A stretch of 64,000 bases of DNA. Origin: Membranipora membranacea (taxonomy: Eukaryota > Bryozoa > Gymnolaemata > Cheilostomatida > Membraniporidae). Positions 51,201 through 63,200 of the stretch are shown one piece after another. The number at the start of each line of letters is the position of its first letter. Position 1 is the first letter of the stretch. Position numbers and translations under genes: made by a program. The DNA is taken from the NCBI GenBank assembly GCA_914767715.1, contig OU612067.1:23286162-23350161 (forward strand), read 5' to 3'. The notes beneath the pieces were generated by a model. That model worked only from the letters and a program-made list of their open reading frames with translations. It made no database searches and had not been told where the DNA came from.

Positions 51201-54200
51201 TGTCTGTATGGGCCCGTACAGACATAATGTATAATACATGTGAGTCTTTCCCAACCACCTGTTTGTTTGCTACTACTAGAAAATCTAGGTGGATCTAATG
51301 ATACAAACTCAAGTAATATTGGTAAGATTGTGTGAAAGCTTATCACCGATGTATTTTTAACAAGTCTTAACAAGTCACTATCATTGTTTGTGTAGATTCA
51401 AATGCCCACTCATGCTAAAAAATCTGTATACATGTGTAAAACTTTTTTGTCTAATAACACCATGTTGCGACAGCCTTGTCAAATCGCCTATCATAAAAGC
51501 TTGACCTATCTGTTCGAATGTCTGCAATATGCATGTTTGGTTACAAAGCAACATCACAATCTTACAGTGGTGTTTTTGTTAAAAGTATCCAAGTTAATAA
51601 AAGGAAGACCCAAGAAGAAAACCAAAATTCAGTGTCGTCGGTGTTAATAAGTGTAAGAGTTTGTTAATCCGGTGCAAGGGTTATAAGTATTTCATCTGTG
51701 TTTATGATTTTTCACAGTGTTATTCCTTTGTTTTTAGTATTCGCTAGGTTGTGGTGGAGACTTAAATGCAGAAACAGGACAATTCTCCAGTCCAGGATAC
51801 CCTGGACCTTACCCACACAACAGAGAGTGTATTTGGAGAATCACAGTACCTATTGGAAGACGCATCCAGGTGGATATAAACAATATGAACCTCGAATATC
51901 ACTCAAATTGTACCTACGACTTCATTGAGGTATAACAAACAGGTTCCGTTTTTGTTTGGAAACACAAATCATAAGCTAGAAGACATTCCAGTTTTTCAGA
52001 GAAAAATGTTTGGAAAGTAATCTCATGATGAAAGCAGAGACACATAATATTTAAAACCCACAACAACGCAAATAACTAGCCATTGAGATGTGATCTGCTC
52101 TTAGTCATCGACCATCTGATCTTTTTTGTTGTGCCCCTCAATCAGCAACAAATCAATCTGTATTCTCTTTCCTGTAGGTTCTCGGTGGTCCCGATTCCAA
52201 ATCCCCACAGCTTACTAAGATATGTCAGGATAGAAACCAGTCGAGCTCAGTCACCTCAACCGGTAACCAGATGTATGTTAGATTTAAGACTGATAGTTCA
52301 TCTTCAGGCCTCGGCTTTTCTGCTAACTTCTCATCTGTTGATCAGGGTGAGTATGAGAGTGCAAAGAAGAACAGGCTTGAGACTTCATAAACTATAAAAA
52401 CATTTATTATAATCCATTTTCTATAGCCAACAAATGATTGGCCAAGAACAAATTAAAGTATTGAAGAAAAAACGATTTAAAAATCGATATGACGATGAAT
52501 GCACTTTAAATTGCACATGAATGTAGTTTTAATCTAAATCATATTGTGAGCTTACATTTAAAAATATATAAATCTACATCATTGATTGAGTGATTTGTGA
52601 GCAAGACCCCCCCCCCTAGCAGATTTTAGCAATCAGATAGTGAACTTGGCTGTTTATAATTAAAAGACCTCCCTGGCTAACAATTGTCTCTGTATCGATT
52701 CAGGCTGCGGAGGTGTGTTCTCTACTCCTACTGGCAACATACAGTCCCCCGGCTACAATACCGGCTATCCACACAACACAAACTGTGAGTGGAACATCAC
52801 CATGGCAGCGTTCCAGACAGTACAGATCACATTCAAGAACTTTGACCTTGAAGATCATGATGCCTGTATCTATGACTATGTAGCTGTAAGTACATAGAGT
52901 CATAGTAAATGCAGTTGATTGGTGTAATAGACATGGACACTCGAACTTAGATTGCAAGTCAAATACATCATGCTTCAGTCATTTGTGTTTGAGTAGAGCC
53001 ACCATATTGCGATTCAGTGTTGTTCGTTACACCTAACCAAATCAGATTCTGTACAACTGCCAATTGACTTGACAATGGCTTTCTGGTGAAATGCTAAATT
53101 TGCGAAACATAACAAAAGTCGTTTACTTGTAGATCTATGATGGATTGCTGACTACTTCACCACAACTAGATAAAATCTGCGGCTCTAATCTCACAAACCA
53201 TACATATACTAGTAGCGGTAATACGCTTAGATTGAGAATGGTAGGTTATCCTGTCGGCCTAGCAGGCTCAAAACTTGCAGTGGGATATTAGTTAAGACTG
53301 AGAGCCAAGAACATGTTATGCTCATGCGAGGAATTTCTAATGGAAATATATCATATTAATTTAATACAATTGCTTGAGGTGAAGATGTATTTGATTTCCA
53401 TTTTAGGTGACCTTCTGGCTAACTTGAACAATTTGCTTTGTGTAGTAAGACATCATGCTTACCACGAGAAATTTATCACTTTTGAAATGATTAGGTTGCT
53501 ATTGTGTACGTACAAGACACTGTATTGTGTAGGATAATATATGCATTGGTCATGGCAATCATCTGACTTGACTAAGATGGATGCCAAATACATGTTTGCA
53601 AAGAGTTGTCTCCACAACATCAAAGGGTACACAACTATTAACTACAAAACAGTTCTATTCATTGTTTTTGAAAGATCATAAGGATTTACAGACAATGATT
53701 TAACAATTAATACAGAGAACTGACTCCTCCAGTAATGGGAGAGGATTTGATGCTTCCTATAAGACAGCATGAGGAGGACGTAAGATTGTAGGAGACGGTG
53801 TAGAAATGATCAGATCACCAAACTATCCTCTGAACTACGACCCTAATACTAATTGTACTTGGACTCTTATGGGAGCATTACCGGGTACGTGTCTTTTCTT
53901 TTCATACTTAAAACATAAATTTTATTTGGAGTTAAAGTTTCACATTGATTGCTTACTTGGTTGCGAAATATTGCATTGATGCCTTTATCACCAATTTGAT
54001 CGAAATCTCAAATGGAGAGGCTAGAATAGTAACTTCAATAGTCATCCCTCTTCACGCGATGACTTGTAAAATCTGTCAAGCCATCATTTGGTTGTTGGCT
54101 GATAATAACTGCTGTTCAAAGAAAGAAAGAAAGATAAGTGAAACTAACCAACAGTGTCAGGCGATACTCGGATGTGTGTTCTTCGTACTGGGTTGCATGG

Positions 54201-57200
54201 TTTTATGTGATAAGGCTATATTATGGTTTCAATTATTTCTCTCTATTTTATAAGTCTGTGGAGGGAACTTTACAACCACACATGGAGCATTCAGTACACC
54301 CAGCTATCCAGACCCGTATCCCAGAGATGCAGAGTGTATCTGGTATCTCAACGCTGCTCCTGGTAACCAAATCCAGCTTAGTTTCACGTAACTAACAGGT
54401 GCAAGACATATTGTCGAATCCTTCGAATTCATCATGCAAAGCAGCAGAGCAACTTATGGACGATGGGTGTACCCTCATTTTGACCGGGTGTTCTTTCTAT
54501 AAATTTAGTGGTAATTATGATTTACACTACTGTCCATGGTTATACCATTGCTTGGTCTTAGTAACATTCTCTCTTTTGTATCTAATTATTGAAATATCAT
54601 TTATCAAGGCGTTTGACATAGAAAACACAGACGGATGTAACAGGGATTATGTGGAGATCAGAGATGGACGTGATCAATCAGTATCATTAGGCAGATACTG
54701 TGGCCAGTCTATACCAACAAACGTATCAGTGGCTCAGTCAATGTACGTCAGGTTCAGATCTGACGCAGCAAATCAACTGTCAGGATTCACAGCTCAGTTT
54801 AGCACTTGTAAGTAGTCATTTAATTCACTCAAAGTTTGAGAAGCAAGGTAGATTCGGTTAAAAATCACTGTTTCGGTGTAGAAAGTTGTAGATAGACTCC
54901 TATTTATATACAAATATCGGGTGAATGTCGGTTAATTCAGGAGCCTCATGTTATGCTCATGATATTTCGGCTCTCCGGTTACTGGAGGTGATAAGCTTAA
55001 TCTTAGGCTATGTATAAAGATCATTAAAACAATTATAAGATAGCAAATCTCCTTGCAAAGATTGACATGCCGATTGTTTACTGTATTTTTCACCCTATTT
55101 ACAGTGACAGGAGGTGACATGGTTGGTAATTCTGGCCAGCTTGCATCTCCACTCTATCCAAGAAACTACCCACACAACGCTGATCATACCTGGAGTATTA
55201 TCGTTGATCAGGGCAAGAAAGTCAGGATTCAGTTTGTTGAATTTGATATTGAAACAGGCTCTACATGCCAGTATGACTACCTTCAGGTAAAATTACTTAA
55301 AGTTGTGTAAAATGATAGATTGAGTTAGTAGTATCTAGTAGTTTACTAATCAATTAGCCAATGACTGATTTGAACGTAGTTGAGACTCTTTAACAAAAGT
55401 TTTTGACTATAGTGCAGATGGCAATCTGAACTAGATATCTATCCTAACAGGTTGTTACCGTAATCCCTCACCCATAGATCGCGCGATGTATAAGTGAAGG
55501 CGGCTATAAGGGAGTAGTATATAGACGCGACTATCATTTGAAGCATTATTATATTTAGTTTGGACCAAAACCTCTCACAATCACTGAAGATGAATAGCTC
55601 AGTGGTAGAGCGTTCGACTTGTAAACATGGAGTTGTGAGTTCGAAACCCACTGAGGGCAGTTTTTTTCCTAAAACTACCTAGTTCATTTGTAGTGAGTGT
55701 AGTGTAGTGAGTGTCTTAGATCGGTGGGGTGTCTTATAGCTGTGGGGTGTCAAATAGCTGGAGCATTTTTATTTTTTCTGAGGGGGGTGATTCACTTATA
55801 AGTCCGGTGACTTATAGGTGAGGGATTACGGTATGAGTCCTTTCTCAATGTGATATACTTTTTTCTAGTTCCTGGATGGCCCAGCAGACAGTGGACCACT
55901 AGAGCTGATGAAGATTTGTGGTAAAAACCCACCCCAGCCGTTCAGTACCACAGGCAATGTGATGACAGTCGCCTTCCATACCGATGTATCTGCAGTGGGT
56001 AGAGGTTTCCTCTTCAACTGGACTGCTGTTGATCAAGTGGTCACAACTCCTGGAACAACCCTAGAACCAGGCACCACACCAGGTAAATATTTCCTGTTGT
56101 CATTGTTACTAATATTTATGTGGATTGACATCAATAAGTGTTCCGGGTGTAAATCTGTATCTACAGGGATAGAGGCCAGGTTTGATGACTGGAGTGTTTA
56201 TTTAAATGGATGAATTTAGGAACTACGCAATAAGATTTCGATACAGTTTTGATCTCTTCTATCGTCTTGCAGCTGGATGTAACTTCGAGTTAGTTGCCAC
56301 TGATTCTGCTCAGAACTTAACCTCACCCAACTGGCCTGAAAACTATGATAATGGCATGGACTGATGTTTCAACAATGATGTTTCAAAATCCAGTCCAGAT
56401 TGTTTAGCCACAGATTCGTTCATACTCCTCCAATCTTTACAAACACAGTGTTTCTAACAGTGTATACAAAATTACATGCATGGTAATTTCAAACATGAAA
56501 TGAAAAATAAGATTGGAGCCAGTTTGTGATCACAAAAAACCTTCTGTATACAACACTTGGTATTGGTTTGTAGGTCAGAAATGGTCAATTGGAGAGATCA
56601 CCTGTATTAGGCCGATACTGTGGTAATAACACAGCGCAGACCGTCGAATCAAGTGGTAACAAAATGAAGATTCAGTTCAGAAGTGACGGCAGCGTCAGCA
56701 ATGGAGGATTCAGAATTACTTACACATCAGATCAAGATGCAGGTTGGTTAACATCTTTACAGTGTGCTGAAGTCGTATTATAGCTTCTTTTTCAGGACTT
56801 GCCTAAACTACTTGTCACTCTATCGATGCTCACCTGTTCTTGTTACAACAGATTTATGAATACCATGGAATAACCGCAAGAGCCCTGTATTTCAACTTTA
56901 TTTGCAGTTTGCGGAGGACTTATAAATCCATCATCAGGGGACGTTGGATACATTGTAACGCCTGGATATCAAGAGACCATTATGCCAAATGGTGACTACA
57001 ATCTCACAGGTATGTAAAATGTGCGACAACATCTCAGCTGAGATCTACATTATCTGTGTTAGACTGAGGAATGTCTCACATTTAACAGCTAACACCTTTC
57101 AAATGCATTCCAATCTATTTTTATCTCAGAGGCCCCATTTTTGTTTTGTTTGGCTAGATATGTTTAATATGAATTTTTGGCATCTCATGAATACTCAAAA

Positions 57201-60200
57201 ATGAAATATTTGTCAACAATAAACAGCAGTCCCTTAGTCCTTATGACAAAAGTTCTGTTTTATGGTCCTATATAACCAGGTCTTACTCGAAGACTAGTAA
57301 TTGTATTACATTTATCAGTGTTGTGATAAGACTGTTGCTATTTTTCTTACTCTTTGATCCGTTGGACAGTGATTTTTCTATACAAAAGTTAATTTGATTA
57401 AAAATTCAAAAGATCTGTCTGTCATATATATATATACTTGATTCATTTGCAGGCCAGTATCCCAATTTGCGGCAGTGTGAGTGGGTGATCGAAGGAGCCA
57501 CTGCTTTGAACCAATCTGTCATTCTCAAATTTGAGCCAGATAGATTCAAACTCGAGCACGATGGCGAATGCCGATACGATTTTCTGTTAGTTCACGAAGG
57601 TGAGTTTGAAACAGTGATTATCCATCTCCAAATGTCTTTTTTAAAATGATCAGGATCCACATGACTCAAAGCTACACATCACTTGGATGGGTGGTTTTTA
57701 ATCCGCATGGCAGAGTGCTAAACAATAGTTTGTGTCTTTGTAGGCATAACATCTACTGGTCGACACGTAGGCAGATTCTGTAGTAATCTAACCAACAATG
57801 TACCCCGAGTTGTATCTGTTCCTGGTAATCAAATGTGGTTAGCCTTTGCTTCAGACGTGTCCGTTCAACACGAGGGATTCAACATCACATATCAGTTTGC
57901 ACGTAAGTTCTAATTATCATCCCTCGTATCAAGTTTTTGTTTCATCCTACAAATTGTAAATTGTAAAAGCAGGGTCTTTTTGCGTCAACTTGCAGACCCA
58001 GTATTGCTCATTTCGCCCTCATGGATGCTCTCCGCTGAGAGTTACAAATTTATAGGTGTTCATCTAGGCTGAGTTCCCCAAATAATAAGATCAGATGTTG
58101 GTGTTAGTATGATTTCTATTGTTTTTGTGTTTCAGCATGTGGTGGCGTCTTGCAGAGTGACTCAGGAGTTATAACTTCACCCAATTACCCAAATAATTAT
58201 GGCCATGATATAGGCTGTGCCTGGGAGATCATTGCGGAGGATGGTGCTCAAATCGAGGTAGGGAGCAAAGATTTGAATGGAAAATTAACATTTTGCAAAA
58301 TTGTTGTATACTTTGGAGTTGGCCCTCTTTGATTCACAGAAGCTGATATGCGTGTCTGTAATAGAGCACAGTCCATGTGTCTTGTATGTCATCCTTGATT
58401 GGCTGACCAACTATATACTTCGCATGGTGGCAACCGAACAAACTCCCATGTTGACATTTACTCAATGCCCATCAGGCCGATATTCCACCATCCGGTACAG
58501 AGTAAACCTTCGCAAACTTTGTTTTAGAGCTAACTGTGTTCACTATCTAAATAGCGTTTTTTCAAAAAAGTATATTTTGTATATGAATTTTTATCCATTT
58601 ATTTTTACCGTCCATACTTTTAACAAGAGAGCACTCACATGAAGCATTTTATTTCTCTAATTGATGAGACAAATAAACACATCATCATCATCATCATCAT
58701 ACATATTAGGGTGTAAAGGTCATTACCTTCCTTTCATTGCTTCACCTCTGATCATGTGACAGTGGAGCTCAGAATATCAAAGAGTCCTATCGAGATGATT
58801 TTTCATCAACAGAGTTTTTTATATTTTACCAGCATTTGAGGATTCGTTTCTTAGCTATGCTATGAGTCTAACACTAATTGATAATCACAACATCAGTATC
58901 TTCCATTATCAAATGATTCCAAAAAATAATCATGAACTGACACGTGACTCAGCTTAATTTAGGGAAGAGTATACCAATCTGTTTGTTTCCTGCGCTCACC
59001 TTTTCTTGGACATGAAACACGTGATTTCAATACATTTTTACATATCCCCTTCTTCTTACATTTTCAGCTCACGGTTGATAGTTTCAATCTAGAGAGCAGT
59101 ACAAAATGTGAGTACGACTACCTAGCAATCTTTAATGGAGGCTCACATTCATCACCTCGCATAGCCACCCTGTGCCAGAGTAGCTCCGCTGGAAATCAGT
59201 ACATCTCAGCAACTAACCGACTCAGACTGGAATTTGTGTCAGATTACAGCGCCAGCGGAAGCGGCTTTTCTCTCTCCTACAGAGTCAGGCAACAAGGTAA
59301 GTCGTTAACGATTTTTCGTTGGTACATCAAATCTTCTACTTGGTTTGTGTCTTTAAGGTGATGCCGCTTTGTGTTATTTCTTACAATGCTATTCTATGAT
59401 TTAAATTTTCAAATTTAGAGCGAATCATGCCTTTTCGAAGGGCATTAGAACAAGACTTTTCCTTCTGGTGGGTGAATGATAATACACAATCGGGGTATGG
59501 AGACGCCTAGCTGATGTGTTGGCTCTGATTGGTTGGCGGATTGGTGGTTCACCAGTCAGAGCCAACACATCGGCATAGATGGGCCCTGGCAGGAAGTGGC
59601 TATACACGGCTTTTTGAAAGGGTACATACATTCTAAATCGGCATCATGAGACAATCTTCAAATTTTTGTTACAGGCTGTGGAGGCGTATTTACTGATCTT
59701 GCTGGAAACATTTCTTCACAGAACTATCCAGGAAATTATCCCCACAATGTAGAATGTTACTGGGACATTATGCTTCCTGCGGGTTATACAGTCATCATGC
59801 AGAACAATGGTACATTTGATATTGAGTCTGGGGGTTCAACAGCAGACTGCTTCTATGATTACATTGAGTTCTTCAATGTAGACAGTGATGGAGTTGAGGT
59901 GAATATATTTGTTAGAAAAGGATGTTTCTTGTCCTCTTAAGAATCAAATAAGTTTTTGCTGATACAAACTGAAGGGAAGCTTACAACTTACACACCAACT
60001 TACGACTACCTTCAGTCACACTGACATTTTTGCCGCAGAAGCCTTAATTCATTTCCAATGCATAGATGAACATGCTTTTACTGTCGGCAACCAGGGGGTC
60101 CTTCACTTAGAATGAGGGACTATGGTTATAAAGCCAAATAATCGCTGTTTTGTTTGTTCAATTAGGCTCAATTGTTCCCAAATTAATCACTGAAAAGATG

Positions 60201-63200
60201 AATAGTTTCATGAAGACCTCTAGCATGTCATGCTCACTCCGCAAGGAGCTTATTTGATTCTCACTGTGGCAGTTTTTAATTATAATACTCCTAGGCTGCT
60301 TATTTGCATAGTCATCGTTTTTTTTATAGACAAGAATTGGGGACCAAAAATATTGTGGCACAACACCGCCGCCAATCCAAACTTCCTCTGGTAATCACAT
60401 GAGGGTCAAGTTAAGATCAGATCCTTGGACTAACGGACAAGGATTCAATATGAAATGGACAGCTGGTGTGTAACTTATCTCGTTTCAACTTTTGACTTTT
60501 ATCTGGCACAATTACTTGCTTAGGTAGACAGCATGATTTGACAGCTTGATTCATAAACATGATGTCTGGCTAAAGTTTCATTACGTTTTATGGTGAATGT
60601 AGCAAATGTGTCTGTTTTGTTTGGCGGTATCTCCCTGACCAAACAGAACAGAGCCATCACATTGGCTAGGTGAAAGGTGATATAAAATAGTTCAGATATG
60701 TAAAAATATCCAGCACAATGAGTGAGGCAATAGTCTGGAGTTAATCATTTGAATTCTATGACTCGTATTCAGTTAATATAGCTATAGCATTCCCTTCTGT
60801 TACAAGATCAACTGATTTGTATCTCAAGATTAAATTGGCCCATCTGAGTATTGTTGACCTTTGTGACAATCCTAATGTGTTCCAGGTTGTGGCGGAACCT
60901 TTGACGATGAATCTGGATTAATCTTCTCTCCTGGTTATCCGAACAACTACCAGCACCATCTACTTTGTGATTACGTTATAACTGCGAGACAAAATCAGTT
61001 TGTTGTTTTACAGTTTGATGAATCAAACTTCAGAATTGAGGGTAAGTCAGTCGATAAACAATGTTGATTAAGTATTACTTTGTTGAATTTTACCAACCAT
61101 AAGAGGCTCTCTTGGGAGCGCAAGTGGTGCAATTGATAGAGCATGGGTCGAGAGGTCTTGTTTTCAATCCCCGGCGGATCTTTGTTATGTCAGGAAAAGC
61201 ATCCGACCCCAAATGCTCCTGTGCCCCTACAGAATCCACTCTACACCCGTACTGAAAAAAAAACCAAACAACATTAAGGTTTCTCATATGGCATCACAGG
61301 GTTTCAAGACTATAATAAGAAGCTTTCTATGTTAAATAGATTGATCCATCTGACTTGCAGAATGGATAAATGTAGCTCATTGATAGTTTTTTTTTTTAGC
61401 TTCAAGTAATTGTCAGTATGATTCAGTCGAGATATTTGAGGGCTCAGAAAATGGAACCAGCAAGGGACCTTTCTGTGGTCTCACCGCACCAGAGCCCGTA
61501 GCTACTCGTGGCTCTATGATGATAAGATTCAAGTCAGACAGTGACACTTCGGATGATGGATGGAAGGCTACCTATGTCAAATCAGGTAATTGTAGAGAAA
61601 AGTGCCGGTTGTCTGCTGTGACTACTCTGATCAAACTTAGAGACCATCGAGATTCATAGACACCAGGCTCACAGAAAAAAGTTATTGGAATCAATATCAA
61701 AGTTATCCCATAATAGAATCAAAAGCGGTAGCCATTGTGTTGTCAAAAAAAGTAGTACTGGTAGTGTGTAGCTCCACATTTTCACGTAAATTAAAAATAT
61801 TTTCAATTTGTTATGAAGCAATTCTTAGTAAGAAAACATTGGTCTTAATGGCTAGTGTCTCATTACTTTGGCTTATCATGAAAGCATTAGGAGTTCAACT
61901 TTTTCGAAGCGGCAATGATAACACTCTCGAATAAGATGTTTTCCATTGTTACAGACTGCGGCGGTTACCTGAATGATTCATCTGGTTTATTGAAGAGCCC
62001 GACACACCCGGTTGACTATCATCATAACCTGAACTGTACCTGGTTGATTGAGGTGTCGTCCGACCAGGCTGTCAATCTGAGGCAAGTTTTATTTATGCTG
62101 TTTGAACTATGAGCACAACAACACAAACATCGCAGTTTCTGGTTTTCTCTTTGAAGATTCCAAAGTAATGAAAAAGTTTCACATTTTAGATTTGAGGAGT
62201 TTGATGTTGAATCAAGCGTTAATGGCAACTGCCAGTATGATTACCTAGCTGTATACGACGGTACAACTGTAGATTCGTCCAACTTGATTGGTCGATATTG
62301 TGGTGACGTGTTACCTGACAACGTGAAGTCTACGTCTAACACCATGACCGTTCAGTTCAAAACAGATGGTAGTGTGGCAAAGGGTGGATTCAGGGCAGTC
62401 TATCAGGAGACTCATGGTAAGATATGATGCCAGAAATATAGAGGGCTACTTATGAGACCTGCATATCTACTTGTCACATTGACATACGATTTGGGAGTTA
62501 CATAACCACTTTTCAATCTTCTGGTAGAAATGCTGTTGGAGCTTCAATGAAATTGTTGATCAGAAAAATTACAAAAGTGTTTTAAAAATTCATTGTGGCA
62601 GATTTTTCCATGAACAACTTCATCAAATGAATCATCACATAGCTTAAACCACTGCTGCCACACAGCCAAATATGTGTTTATTGAATTATATATAGCTCAG
62701 AACTAATAAATTGAGGCTGCTATTTCCCTATTGTGACCTAATGAGCGAATAATTTGCACAAACTGGTTGTCAAAATTAGGGTATGAAATTGATTATCTAC
62801 TTATCTTATCTTATCTTACTGGTGGAAATTAATGACTTACTTCATCATCTTGTGCGTAAATTTCATGCCCTGATTTTGAAGATCAGTTTGTGCAAATTAT
62901 TTGTCCATTAAGTGACAAATCCAGATTAAGTCTCAATTAGTTAATATGGAGCTATACAGAATTCGATGAGCACAAATTTGCCTGAGTGGCAGCAGTAGCT
63001 AAAGGGTAAATCGTTTGAGCATTAACATGTTACTGTTGTAGGCGAGGCTCAGGGATGCGGAGGTAGACTTAACAACACAAGTGGTACCATCACACCAGTA
63101 ATCGGCTCAGATAGCATGTACCTGCCAAATCTGGATTGTGTGTGGACTATTACTGTACCAGATAACAAGGTCATAGCTATTAACTTAACCCAGATTGTTA

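Noticed and set aside
55588-55660. Functional tRNA-Thr gene
   Set aside because: The acceptor and anticodon stems do not pair properly and it lies inside a transposon; treated as pseudo-tRNA.
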